Positions 1-8,280 of a stretch of DNA of 64,000 nt are shown piece after piece; the stretch's first letter is position 1; every line of letters starts with the position of its first letter. Origin of the DNA: CAYNRA01 sp046293395 (GTDB taxonomy: Bacteria; Bacteroidota; Bacteroidia; Cytophagales; Spirosomataceae); NCBI GenBank assembly GCA_046293395.1, contig JBKBOU010000002.1, forward strand, positions 186,001 to 250,000. The letters run 5' to 3'. The notes below the pieces were generated by a model, which had not been told where the DNA came from, ran no database searches, and saw only the letters and a program-made list of their open reading frames with translations. The position numbers and the translations under genes were made by a program.

Positions 1-597
1 GTCCCTAAATCTTGCCTCAATTTGAAAACTCCCTGGTTTTGTTAGCTGCCACGCACCACTTGATAAAATTACTTCTTCTTTTGTATTTACATTTACGGCG
101 ACCAAACTGATGGGAATGTCTAGCGTTTGTCCATCATAAGTAGCCACAGCCGTAAAAACCAAGATAGAATTATCGTTAAAATAGGTATTTTTTGGTGTTG
201 TATTCGTCACTTTTAAACTAATCTTATTGACGTCAAACAACTGAACAGAAGCATCGTTCGAGGTTAATTTGCCAAAACTAGCTTGAATTTTTTTGATGCC
301 ATCCGACGTAAATTCAAGAGTTGGTCCTTCTATTTCTTGGGCGTTTGCTGTCCAGTTCATGAGTGGCAAAAAGTCATACGAAATCACTTTTTTATCTTTA
401 TCAAACGCGCGAATACTTGGCTTGATAGTCACTTTTTCACCTGTTTTAAAAAAAACACGGTTTTCTGGTAAAGAAAGTTCGAGTCGTTTTACAAGGCCAA
501 AACCCAAAAATTGGGCAGCAGGTTCTGGTGTTTCCTCTTGAATACAGCCTTGAAATAAGAATCCGAGAAGTAAAGTATAGGTAATGAGTTTTTTCAT
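1..597 (-). CDS. Partial lipoprotein of unknown function (3' end outside window)
   Basis: The reading frame runs 199 codons from an ATG at 597 to the left edge without a stop, so the C-terminus is missing. The N-terminus is a lipoprotein signal: MKK, a hydrophobic stretch, then LFQGC with the lipobox Cys at residue 18. The mature part looks like secreted beta-rich domains (FFKTGEKVTIKPSIRAF, then a second similar strand-rich part), suggesting Ig-like or PKD-like folds, but no named family is recognised. It lies 13 bases downstream of the barrel gene ending at 611, so the two are probably co-transcribed. Periplasmic or surface location is inferred from the signal only. Confidence 0.75.
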   Translation of the reverse strand, partial: MKKLITYTLLLGFLFQGCIQEETPEPAAQFLGFGLVKRLELSLPENRVFFKTGEKVTIKPSIRAFDKDKKVISYDFLPLMNWTANAQEIEGPTLEFTSDGIKKIQASFGKLTSNDASVQLFDVNKISLKVTNTTPKNTYFNDNSILVFTAVATYDGQTLDIPISLVAVNVNTKEEVILSSGAWQLTKPGSFQIEARFRD

Positions 598-610
598 TTT
601 CTGTCAATAA

Positions 611-1279
611 TTAAAGGGAGATAGCTACGCTAATGGACTTATTTGTTCTGTTGGCATCTGTTTCAAGCGAACGCAGCCCATAATCCAGGCGTACCTCAAA
701 AAGTGGTCTTTTTTTCACATACAAACCCGTTGCAACGACCAAACCGAAATCATTGGGTTGGTCTCGGTACACGCTTTCCGCAAAATCTGTAAAACGTGTG
801 AGGGAAGGGACGTCAGCAGTAACAGAAACCCCCAACATACGCGCAGCATACCCCCCAAAAGCAAGATATGGTGTCTTATTTTTAATGGAAACGGGCTTGT
901 AGATAAACGGTAACGCCGTAAGTTGTGCATACTGAAGACGAGTGACGGTTTCAAAGTTCAAACTTCTATCAACAAAAGCCTCACGCGCCCCTCTTAGGGC
1001 ATAACCTAACTCAAGGCGTGAACCCACCTTTTTTTTCGAAAGTACATCCCAGGCAAGCCCTGCTTGTAATCCCAAAGGTGCATTGGTAGGCAACAAAAGT
1101 GTATTTCGAGTTGTGTTGAAGGCAGACCAACTAGCCGCGAATCGAAATCCGATATATGGTTTTGATACTTTTCCCTTCTCCTTATTGACGGGTTTAACCT
1201 CTGCGCTATCCGCATCTGCTTGGCAATACGCCGTGTTTTGATAGGTGACGAATAGGAAAAACAAAAGATATTTTTTCAT
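611..1279 (-). CDS. Outer-membrane beta-barrel protein (PorT-like family)
   Basis: 222 residues with a cleavable signal peptide (MKKYLLFFLFVTYQNTAYCQ). The mature protein has alternating hydrophobic/polar strands with aromatic girdles (YIGFRFAASW, SRLELGYALRGAREAF, FEVRLDYGLRSLE) and ends in the strand ISVAISL. This matches the small eight-strand barrels annotated as outer membrane beta-barrel domain proteins in Bacteroidota. The length is normal for that group. It precedes the partial lipoprotein gene by 13 bases. The ligand or role is unknown; the barrel call is from pattern, not from a recognised catalytic motif. Confidence 0.7.
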   Translation of the reverse strand: MKKYLLFFLFVTYQNTAYCQADADSAEVKPVNKEKGKVSKPYIGFRFAASWSAFNTTRNTLLLPTNAPLGLQAGLAWDVLSKKKVGSRLELGYALRGAREAFVDRSLNFETVTRLQYAQLTALPFIYKPVSIKNKTPYLAFGGYAARMLGVSVTADVPSLTRFTDFAESVYRDQPNDFGLVVATGLYVKKRPLFEVRLDYGLRSLETDANRTNKSISVAISL

Positions 1280-1406
1280 AAATACAAAGATGAGTAATGA
1301 ATTAGACAGTATGCCATTTTGTGAAATAAATGCCTAATTTACACAAGAAACTAGATTTGGACTTTTAAATGGAGGAATATTTCTTAAGTATTGTTAATTT
1401 TGTTTC

Positions 1407-2225
1407 ATGCAATACAAAGATTTCGATTGGCTAAAATCCGTTTTTCAGACAGCTCACTGGCTAAGTTTAGATGTTGTATTGGGTGCAATTTCCCTTCATC
1501 TTGCGTTTTCAAAACTACCTTTGGGTTCACCAGCCGTTTGGACTACCCAAACCAGCTTACTTGCCTTATCTGTTTGGGCTATCTATCTACTAGACAGGCT
1601 ATTAGATAACAGGAAACCAGAAGAAAATCAAACAAAAAGGCATATATTCCACCTTAGATATCAATTCAATTTATCTTTACTTTTCTTACTCATTGTCAGT
1701 ATTTGCCTTTTTTTGGTGTTCACTTTACCTGCACAGATTTTGTATTTCGGAATATGTATGTTGCTAAGTGTCGCCGTTTACTTCGGACTCGTTCATGCGT
1801 ATATTACCCATAAGAAAAGTCTTTTTTGGGTCAAAACCATTGGTATTTCTGTGATTTATCCATTTGCTGTTGTAGGAAGTATCTTCGTACAACAAAGTTC
1901 TATCAATCTGAGCAGTTGGTTGGCAGCCCTTTTTGTTGGCTTTATCAGTTTTCAAAATCTCCTCTTATTTGCTTATTTTGAGAACGAGCAAGCGAGTGGG
2001 TTCGGAAAAATAATTCGTTACATCACTTTTCTACTTGTTTTCACTTGGATTTTTCTGTTTTACGGCGCACAAACCTATCCTAGCTTTCTGACAGGTATTC
2101 TGGCAGGCATTTCTGTCATCTATAGTTTACTTCCTGTTTTTTACAAACAACTCATAAAAAATGAAAACTACCGATGGATTATCGATAGTTTATTGATTAC
2201 AAGTATATTATCTCTTATTTTTTGA
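1407..2225 (+). CDS. Polytopic membrane protein, UbiA-like
   Basis: 272 residues with about seven or eight hydrophobic helices spread over the whole length. After the first helices it carries WAIYLLDRLLDNRKP, a DxxxD arrangement reminiscent of the first Asp-rich motif of UbiA-type prenyltransferases; a second Asp-rich motif is not evident, so catalysis is doubtful. Related proteins in Bacteroidota are generally called hypothetical. The start is ATG at 1407; a TAATTTTG box (1395-1402) sits just before it. The 3' end overlaps the convergent small gene on the minus strand by 18 bases. Confidence 0.65.
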   Translation: MQYKDFDWLKSVFQTAHWLSLDVVLGAISLHLAFSKLPLGSPAVWTTQTSLLALSVWAIYLLDRLLDNRKPEENQTKRHIFHLRYQFNLSLLFLLIVSICLFLVFTLPAQILYFGICMLLSVAVYFGLVHAYITHKKSLFWVKTIGISVIYPFAVVGSIFVQQSSINLSSWLAALFVGFISFQNLLLFAYFENEQASGFGKIIRYITFLLVFTWIFLFYGAQTYPSFLTGILAGISVIYSLLPVFYKQLIKNENYRWIIDSLLITSILSLIF

Positions 2226-2447
2226 ACTTTTAGGCGTCTTTTTCGTCGATGTATCCTCTTTTTGTTCGTTCATTTTTCGCACACCCCGTCGATACACATA
2301 AAAAAGGAAACCAGCGACGGCATACATTAAAAAGAAGTAACTGTCTTTCAATGCTACACCTTTGTAAAAAAATTGATCGACCCACATGATTAGAAAAGCC
2401 AAACTACCAAAAAGCAACAAAGTCTCTGTAATTTTTAATTTTTGCAT
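2208..2447 (-). CDS. Small two-helix membrane protein, unknown
   Basis: 79 residues from ATG at 2447 (an upstream TTG at 2459 would add four residues but is less likely). There are two hydrophobic helices, TLLLFGSLAFLIMWVDQFFY and FFLMYAVAGFLFYVY, followed by a strongly basic, Lys/Ser-rich tail (KKTPKSSKNKR). The tail probably faces the cytoplasm. It lies downstream of the cytochrome b5-like gene on the same strand with a 91-base gap, and converges on the UbiA-like gene with an 18-base overlap. No family is recognised. Confidence 0.55.
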   Translation of the reverse strand: MQKLKITETLLLFGSLAFLIMWVDQFFYKGVALKDSYFFLMYAVAGFLFYVYRRGVRKMNEQKEDTSTKKTPKSSKNKR

Positions 2448-2538
2448 ACGAATAACCAAATTATTTTTTTTACTATTCTATTTTAAAACCCCCATATACT
2501 ACTCAAAACAGAAAAGAGATGTTTTTTTACGGAAGCCC

Positions 2539-2772
2539 TTATCTTTTTTTTAATGTGCCAATAATCGGAAAACGACCAAAAACCTGAGCTGTATGAGGCG
2601 CGTCTTTCAATTCTTCTGTTAAATCTTGCCCCGCCCAATGTTCGTAATGCTTTCCGTTTTTCCAAAGTCTTGACCCACCGACATCGTAAATTTTCCCCTC
2701 GTACGCCACCCAAATTTCTTCTTTATCTTGCCCATTTCGGAGAGCCAATTGTTGGATTGTGTATTCTTTCAT
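2539..2772 (-). CDS. Cytochrome b5-like heme-binding domain protein
   Basis: 77 residues, a single cytochrome b5-type domain: YTIQQLALRNGQDKEEIWVA at the N-terminus is the usual b5 opening, followed by YEGKIYDVGGS and then GKHYEHWAGQDLTEEL, where the family places one heme-ligating His. The protein ends FGRFPIIGTLKKR, as short bacterial b5 proteins do. No signal peptide, so cytoplasmic electron transfer is likely; the partner is unknown. Start is ATG at 2772. Confidence 0.8.
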   Translation of the reverse strand: MKEYTIQQLALRNGQDKEEIWVAYEGKIYDVGGSRLWKNGKHYEHWAGQDLTEELKDAPHTAQVFGRFPIIGTLKKR

Positions 2773-2965
2773 TTCATCTTCTCGTTTTGCCTTCCTACTT
2801 TTTCATCTTGCAGAAAATATAAAAAGCAACAATTTGATTTCAATTTGCGTTTGTTTATGCAGCAGTAATTCATTTATTTTACATACGCCAATTGTTCCAT
2901 TATCTGACAATCTGCTTGCAAAACAAGGTTAGAATTTTACAAATATAGATTATCTTACACACGAA

Positions 2966-3409
2966 ATGAAACACAAATCCGTCTTACTCCTGCTTGCTTT
3001 CACGATTTTTGTGGGCCTTTCCGGCTGCGAAAGAATCCCGCCGCTCAGCGAACGCATCGCCAAAACGTGGCGGGCAGGCATTGTACTCTGGAGTGGAACA
3101 ACCGTTTATTCGCGCGGCGGTACAAGTAATTCAACCGCAGGATACACCAATTACAGTTTACAACTCACCACCGCTGGAAGTGTCATTTTACGTGAATTTA
3201 CCGGAGAAACCTTCAATGGGCAATGGGAACTTGTAGGTGAATCAACACTTGTCCTAAAAAATTTATCTCCCGCACCAACAGGAACAAACGGAACCCTAGA
3301 ATACAAAATTGATAGCATTTCTGATACTGAACTTAAACTATCATCTACCACTGCGTATGCAAAAACAGGCGATAAAACCGTCACACTGAACTTACAAGTT
3401 GTGCAGTAA
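2966..3409 (+). CDS. Lipoprotein, lipocalin-like, unknown function
   Basis: 147 residues. Lipobox: LLLLAFTIFVGLSGC with Cys21. The mature domain begins ERIAKTWRAG and contains a W-x-x-x-G-x-x pattern plus SLQLTTAGSVILREF and NGQWELVGESTLVLKN, the layout of lipocalin-like (DUF4923/DUF5004-type) Bacteroidota lipoproteins in which short strands report a residual text of stress response proteins. The exact family is not certain. A sequence TATCTTAC (2951-2958) resembles a -7 box. A clean intrinsic terminator follows at 3436-3476, so this is a single-gene unit. Confidence 0.65.
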   Translation: MKHKSVLLLLAFTIFVGLSGCERIPPLSERIAKTWRAGIVLWSGTTVYSRGGTSNSTAGYTNYSLQLTTAGSVILREFTGETFNGQWELVGESTLVLKNLSPAPTGTNGTLEYKIDSISDTELKLSSTTAYAKTGDKTVTLNLQVVQ

Positions 3410-3435
3410 AACATATACACTTTCAAATGTATTTT

Positions 3436-3476
3436 AAAAGCCGAGCCACTCATTTACTGAGTAGCGCGGCTTTTTT
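3436..3476 (+). terminator. Intrinsic terminator after lipoprotein gene
   Basis: AAAGCCG-a-GC-CACTC / GAGT-a-GC-CGGCTTT arms surround a short ATTTACT loop, followed by a run of Ts. It separates the lipoprotein gene from thiL. Confidence 0.8.
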
Positions 3477-3632
3477 TATCCCATCATTCGCACCAAAACG
3501 ATTGATTTTTCTTCGCCTTTGCCCTCTTTTTTTTCGTATTCTCTTTCACAATAAGCCAAGTTCAAACAGAAAAATGAAAGTTTGTGGACGGACTTTTTTT
3601 TACAAAGTCATTTCCGCGTAAATTTGTCTATT

Positions 3633-4664
3633 ATGAAAAGAACAGAACTTAGTGAATTAGGCGAATTTGGATTAATTAACCGAATTAATCAACACGTAAA
3701 AATATACCACCCAGATACAATCAAGGGTATCGGTGACGACGCGGCTGTGCTTGCAAAAACAGAGGATATTTTCACCCTCGTTTCCTCTGATATGCTGATT
3801 GAAGGCATTCATTTTGACTTGACTTATTTCCCACTCAAGCATCTTGGGTATAAAGCGGTTGCTGTCAATGTTTCCGACATAGCAGCCATGAACGGTTTAC
3901 CCAAACAAATGACTATCAGTTTGGGGGTAAGCAATCGATTTCCGGTAGAAGCCATCGACGAACTCTACGAAGGCATCCGATTGGCGTGCGAAAACTACCA
4001 TATCGACCTCGTAGGTGGAGATACAACAGCCACCCGCTCCGGATTGACGCTCGCTGTCACGCTTATTGGCGAAGTAAAAAAAGAGAGCATTACCTATCGC
4101 TCTGGCGCAAAACCCAATGATATTGTCTGTGTAAGTGGGGATTTGGGAGCTGCTTACATGGGTTTGCAAATACTGGAACGAGAAAAGCAGGTTTTTAAAG
4201 CCAATCCTGAAATGCAACCTGACTTAGAAACGCATGCCTATCTTATCGGGAAGCAACTCAAACCCGATGGCAGAACAGATATTATCCACGAATTACTGGA
4301 AAAAGGCATTGTTCCTACCTCTATGATTGACATTTCGGACGGTCTTGCCGCCGAAGTCCTCCACCTTTGCCATGCCTCTGAAGTAGGTATTGCCATTTTT
4401 GAGGAAAATTTACCGATTGAAAACGCGACCATGCTTGCTGCAACCGAGTTCAAGCTCAATCCTATCACGGTGGCGCTTCATGGCGGGGAAGAATACGAGT
4501 TATTGATGACGATTCGGCAAGAAGATTACGAAAAGCTAAAAACCATCACTGAGCTTACACCTATTGGATTTGTGAATGATAGCAAAACAGCTACACTCGT
4601 TTTAAATTCGGGAGATCATGCAGCTATTCAGGCACCGGGCTGGCAGGCAATTCAACCCGCTTAA
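3633..4664 (+). CDS. thiL: Thiamine-monophosphate kinase ThiL
   Basis: 343 residues, the usual ThiL length. ThiL phosphorylates thiamine monophosphate to the active cofactor thiamine diphosphate with ATP, in the cytoplasm. Visible family features: the N-terminal GEFGLINRI and KGIGDDAAVL (Mg/ATP site), LVSSDMLIEGIHFDL, a VNVSDIAAMNG segment, LVGGDTT, MIDISDGLAAE and HGGEEYELL. The start is taken at ATG 3633 (MKRTELSELG) because the longer frame adds an unrelated leader from 3582. A TAAATTTG box (3619-3626) lies 6 bases before the ATG. The NlpC/P60 gene follows after 13 bases, so they form an operon. Confidence 0.95.
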   Translation: MKRTELSELGEFGLINRINQHVKIYHPDTIKGIGDDAAVLAKTEDIFTLVSSDMLIEGIHFDLTYFPLKHLGYKAVAVNVSDIAAMNGLPKQMTISLGVSNRFPVEAIDELYEGIRLACENYHIDLVGGDTTATRSGLTLAVTLIGEVKKESITYRSGAKPNDIVCVSGDLGAAYMGLQILEREKQVFKANPEMQPDLETHAYLIGKQLKPDGRTDIIHELLEKGIVPTSMIDISDGLAAEVLHLCHASEVGIAIFEENLPIENATMLAATEFKLNPITVALHGGEEYELLMTIRQEDYEKLKTITELTPIGFVNDSKTATLVLNSGDHAAIQAPGWQAIQPA

Positions 4665-4677
4665 TTTTAGAAGTAAA

Positions 4678-5784
4678 ATGAAAAAAACAACTCTTTTTCT
4701 TACTTTTCTACTTGTCTTAGATGGATTTCTAGGTTTCTCACAAACCAAAAGCATCAAACAAACCTTTGCCCCCGACAGCCGCGTGGCGCTCTTTGATGTC
4801 ACGTTTGACGGACAATTGGCAAAAGGAATTACAACCAGCGCGGCAGCGAAAACCGCTTTTTTGGACTCATTGAAACAAAGCAATACCCGCTTTCAAGATG
4901 CTATTCGGGTGCTTCCTGATGAGGTAATTGGAGAGAAAAAGAGAGGGATTGTCCATATTTCTGTCGCAAATATTCGGTCAAAACCACAAGAATCTGCGGA
5001 ACTAGCCTCCCAAGCTTTGCTCGGAATGGAAGTCCTCATCTTGGATAAAGAAAGAGGATGGCTACTTGTACAAACGCCCGACCGCTACATTGGTTGGACA
5101 GACGAACTGGGCATTACGCGCCTAACTGAAGATGAATACAAGCGTTATCAGCAAAAAGAAAAGTTTTTATTTGAACAAGGTTATGGATTTGCCTATACAG
5201 AACCAACAAATAAGTCGCTGCCTGTCAGTGATTTAACTTGGGGGAATATACTTGAAAGTACAGGAATCCAGAAAAAAGGATTTCGACAAGTCCGTTTTCC
5301 CGACGGTCGTGTTGCTTGGGCAGAAAGCACATCTTTACAGAAACATACGGGCTGGCAGCCACGTGCAAAACCCGATGCAGCGGAATTAGAAAAACAAGCC
5401 AAGCAAATGATGGGAATCCCGTATTTATGGGGTGGAACATCTTGGAAAGGTGTTGATTGTAGTGGATTTACCCGAATGATTTATCTGTCTCAAGGTATTT
5501 TATTACCGCGTGATGCCTCTCAGCAAGTAACTGAAGGTCAATTAATTGCGACAAAAGTTACTGAGTTTTCTAAATTAGAAAAAGGGGATTTATTATTTTT
5601 TGGACGAATTACTCCGGAGGGTCAAGAAAAAGTAACCCATGTTGGGATGTGGCTGGGGGATAATCAGTTTATTCATTCGTCCGGACTGGTACGTATAGCG
5701 AGTATGGATGCCAATTCTCCGGTATATGATGCGTTTAATAAAAATCGTTTTTTGCGCGCGAAACGAATTCTACCCATGCCTTGA
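4678..5784 (+). CDS. Secreted SH3/NlpC-P60 (C40) cell-wall peptidase
   Basis: 368 residues with a signal peptide (MKKTTLFLTFLLVLDGFLGF). A bacterial SH3-like region around residues 95-150 (VANIRSKPQESAELASQAL, GWLLVQTPDRYIGW) is followed by a second SH3-like part and an NlpC/P60 domain. The catalytic Cys is C261 in GVDCSGFTRM and the His is H321 in THVGMWLG, with HSSG nearby. Such enzymes cleave the gamma-D-Glu-diamino-acid bond of peptidoglycan stem peptides in the periplasm. The start at 4678 gives a proper signal peptide; it follows thiL by 13 bases. Confidence 0.9.
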   Translation: MKKTTLFLTFLLVLDGFLGFSQTKSIKQTFAPDSRVALFDVTFDGQLAKGITTSAAAKTAFLDSLKQSNTRFQDAIRVLPDEVIGEKKRGIVHISVANIRSKPQESAELASQALLGMEVLILDKERGWLLVQTPDRYIGWTDELGITRLTEDEYKRYQQKEKFLFEQGYGFAYTEPTNKSLPVSDLTWGNILESTGIQKKGFRQVRFPDGRVAWAESTSLQKHTGWQPRAKPDAAELEKQAKQMMGIPYLWGGTSWKGVDCSGFTRMIYLSQGILLPRDASQQVTEGQLIATKVTEFSKLEKGDLLFFGRITPEGQEKVTHVGMWLGDNQFIHSSGLVRIASMDANSPVYDAFNKNRFLRAKRILPMP

Positions 5785-5832
5785 TTCATTTGTCGTAGAA
5801 AATAACCCTTTATCACAATAAGTCGCTCAAAT

Positions 5833-5863
5833 TTTGTATTTAACAGGCTAAAAACTAGCTTTA
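5833..5863 (+). promoter_or_regulatory. Bacteroidota-type promoter, TTTG-N19-TAGCTTTA
   Basis: TTTG at 5833-5836 and TAGCTTTA at 5856-5863 are separated by 19 bases, matching the -33/-7 pattern (TTTG and TAnnTTTG) of the main Bacteroidota sigma factor in seven of eight -7 positions. It would start transcription about 30 bases ahead of the gene at 5901. Confidence 0.5.
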
Positions 5864-5900
5864 CTTTTTTAAGAAAAATTCCTAAAAACAAAAAACGACT

Positions 5901-6569
5901 ATGAAAAAAGGATTCATTTTAGCCATGTTATTGTGCGTAGGTATCTCATCTATCGCTCAAAATAAGGTAACAGAGGGGCGCGTTGTCTATGCTGCGGAAT
6001 GGCAAGCCGGCGAAGGTATGCCTGCTGAAATGGCAGAGGCATTTCCGAAAGAATTAACGACGTATTTCAAAGGAAATAAATCGTACTCAGGCATGAGTAT
6101 GGATATGATGGGGCAAAAAATCCAGATGAATGTCATCACAGAAAACGCACCAATGAAAATGGTCATGTTAATGGATATGATGGGGCAAAAAATTGGAATT
6201 ACATCTGATGAGTCGGACATGGCTAAATTACAAGAAGACATGCAAGTAAAGTACGAATATCTAGATTTCAAGAAAGAAATTGCCGGGTATTCTTGCCAGA
6301 AAGTGATTGTAAGTATTGGTTCAACGGGGCAATCGATGGAGATGTATGTAACGGAAGACCTGGTCTTGCCTATATCGCAATATACAGCTACCTTGAAAGG
6401 ATTGAAAGGGACACCCTTGGAATTTACACAAGTACAAAATGGTATGACAGTCCGGATGGTTGTGAAGCAAATTATTGCAGAACCGGTTCAAGACTCCCTG
6501 TTTGTATTGCCTAGTGGGTATAATATGATGACTATGAAAGAAGCAGCTGCAATGGGATTACAGAATTAA
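5901..6569 (+). CDS. Secreted Met-rich protein, DUF4412/GLPGLI-like
   Basis: 222 residues with signal peptide MKKGFILAMLLCVGISSIAQ. The mature protein begins TEGRVVYAAEW, then has the short repeated motif SMDMMGQKI / LMDMMGQKI and a late QNGMTVRMVVKQI. This is the layout of Bacteroidota proteins annotated DUF4412 or GLPGLI family (secreted, beta-rich, unknown function). Methionine is unusually frequent (SGMSMDMM, MKMVMLMDMM, YNMMTMKEAAAMG), which would fit soft-metal binding, but that is only a suggestion. It has its own promoter and terminator, so it is monocistronic. Confidence 0.65.
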   Translation: MKKGFILAMLLCVGISSIAQNKVTEGRVVYAAEWQAGEGMPAEMAEAFPKELTTYFKGNKSYSGMSMDMMGQKIQMNVITENAPMKMVMLMDMMGQKIGITSDESDMAKLQEDMQVKYEYLDFKKEIAGYSCQKVIVSIGSTGQSMEMYVTEDLVLPISQYTATLKGLKGTPLEFTQVQNGMTVRMVVKQIIAEPVQDSLFVLPSGYNMMTMKEAAAMGLQN

Positions 6570-6599
6570 GTATCGCATAGATTTTTCTTTTTTCTTCCA

Positions 6600-6635
6600 A
6601 ATAGCAAGGTTTAATGCCTTGCTATTTTTATTTTA
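6600..6635 (+). terminator. Intrinsic terminator directly ahead of ClC gene
   Basis: AATAGCAAGG (6600-6609) pairs perfectly with CCTTGCTATT (6617-6626) around a seven-base loop, then TTTATTTT. The T-run ends about five bases before the ClC start codon at 6641. Confidence 0.8.
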
Positions 6636-6640
6636 GTTGT

Positions 6641-8068
6641 ATGAAGCAAACGTATCACGTACCCAGTTGGGAGCTTTGGCTTCGCAAGAAATGGCGAAAC
6701 ATAGAGCAACATCCTTTCAGTCAAGGTATTATACGCCGTATTCCTCCAGAGTTACGCAACCGTATTCCGTTTCAAAGTATTCCGTTGTGGATAGCCTCCA
6801 TCTTGACGGGGCTTGTGGCGGTCGGCTATGAACATGCTTTTGAACTATTTGAGGGGTTAGCAAAAGAATTGTATCGTCTCAATCCGTATCTACTTTTTCT
6901 AACAGCACCACTTTGTTTTGCATTATCTCGCTGGATTATCGGGGCGTTTGCACCACATGCCAAAGGCAGTGGGATTCCCCAACTTATGGCCGCAGTTGAA
7001 GCCGCAGATACGCCCAAAAAACATTGGGTCGATTTTTTATTAAATTTACCCGTTTTAGGTGCTAAAATACTAAGTAGCCTTGTGCTTTTATTAGGTGGAG
7101 GAGCTATTGGGCGGGAAGGACCAACCTTGCAAATTGCGGGTTCTATATTCCAACTTACCTACCGTTTTATTCCGTCACATTGGCACCGTGTTTCTCAGAA
7201 AATCATGTTGATTACTGGAGGAGCTTCTGGACTTGCGGCTGCTTTTAATACGCCACTTGGAGGGATTGTCTATGTCGTAGAAGAACTCACCAAATCCCAT
7301 ATTGGGCAATTCCGAACGGCTGTTTTTAGTGCCGTTATTATTGCCGGTATGACGGCACAACTCTTTCTGGGTTCGTATCTTTATTTGGGATTTCCGAGAA
7401 TCAAACCGCTGCCATTGGAGATGATTGGTTGGGTAGTACTAATAGCCAGTATTGGTGGATTGTTGGGAGCTTACTTTACACGTCTGATTTTGGCATTTCA
7501 ACGCTGGTTATCCCCATTCTTTCTTTCTTACAAACAATGGATTACCACATTCATCCTAGGGCTTTTATTCGCTACATTGGTCTATTTTGTTGGAGAACAA
7601 GCTATGGGAACAGGAAAATCATTGATTAACACCATTTTATTCCAAGCACAAATAGAAACAAAGTGGTATCTTTTCCCTGCTCGGTTTGTAGCGAGTATGT
7701 TATCTTTTCTGACAGGCGGCGCGGGTGGAATTTTTGCGACTTCACTTTCCTCTGGAGCAGCTTTGGGAGATATATTGAATAAAATTTTTCAAATTGCGCC
7801 TGAACACCATAATCTCATGGTACTTCTAGCAATGATTGGTTTTTTGACGGGCGTTACTCGTACTCCTTTTACCTCCGCTATTTTGGTTTTGGAAATGACA
7901 GACAGACATTCTGCTATTTTTTATTTCCTTCTGGCAGGTATGCTTGCAAATATTGCGGCAAGTTTTGTCTTAAAGAGGTCGTTTTACGAAATTCAAAAAG
8001 ACCTTTTATTTAGTCAGTTTCGATTAAACGAAGAGAAAATAGCTACCGAAAACAAGAAAAGCCAATAA
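6641..8068 (+). CDS. ClC-family chloride channel or H+/Cl- antiporter
   Basis: 475 residues with about ten or more membrane helices. All three ClC selectivity signatures are present: KGSGIPQL, GGGAIGREGPTLQ (with the gating Glu of GREGP) and GGAGGIFATSL. The gating Glu is present, as in exchanger-type members, but transport mode cannot be read from sequence alone. Cytoplasmic CBS domains are absent, as in many bacterial members. The start is ATG 6641 (MKQTYHVPSW); the upstream frame from 6614 overlaps a terminator and is rejected. The terminator ends right before the start, leaving little room for a dedicated promoter. Confidence 0.92.
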   Translation: MKQTYHVPSWELWLRKKWRNIEQHPFSQGIIRRIPPELRNRIPFQSIPLWIASILTGLVAVGYEHAFELFEGLAKELYRLNPYLLFLTAPLCFALSRWIIGAFAPHAKGSGIPQLMAAVEAADTPKKHWVDFLLNLPVLGAKILSSLVLLLGGGAIGREGPTLQIAGSIFQLTYRFIPSHWHRVSQKIMLITGGASGLAAAFNTPLGGIVYVVEELTKSHIGQFRTAVFSAVIIAGMTAQLFLGSYLYLGFPRIKPLPLEMIGWVVLIASIGGLLGAYFTRLILAFQRWLSPFFLSYKQWITTFILGLLFATLVYFVGEQAMGTGKSLINTILFQAQIETKWYLFPARFVASMLSFLTGGAGGIFATSLSSGAALGDILNKIFQIAPEHHNLMVLLAMIGFLTGVTRTPFTSAILVLEMTDRHSAIFYFLLAGMLANIAASFVLKRSFYEIQKDLLFSQFRLNEEKIATENKKSQ

Positions 8069-8116
8069 CGTCCTATTCGTTTGCCAAGATGAATTCTATT
8101 GATGGCGTTACTGCTA

Positions 8117-8130
8117 TTGAAGCAAATCAG
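8117..8130. promoter_or_regulatory. Possible FNR/CRP-like box upstream of cbb3 locus
   Basis: TTGAAGCAAATCAG matches the FNR consensus TTGAT-N4-ATCAA at eight of ten specified bases. It lies about 150 bases before the ccoNO start. Oxygen control of cbb3 oxidases by FNR-type regulators is known in other bacteria; here it is only inferred. Confidence 0.3.
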
Positions 8131-8280
8131 TGACCTATTTTAATCTCTTTTGTTCTTAGAAACCATCAACTATGACCATCATCATGTTTTAAACAAACCA
8201 TACTCATCAAAATCCCTGGAGTGGTCATGTAGTTTTACAGCATCAAAAAATAGTTGGATTCCTCTTCATTAAAATCAATT

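Noticed and set aside
8172..8228. Long-range inverted repeat ATGACCA ... TGGTCAT upstream of ccoNO
   Set aside because: Loop of over 40 bases with seven-base arms is easily due to chance.
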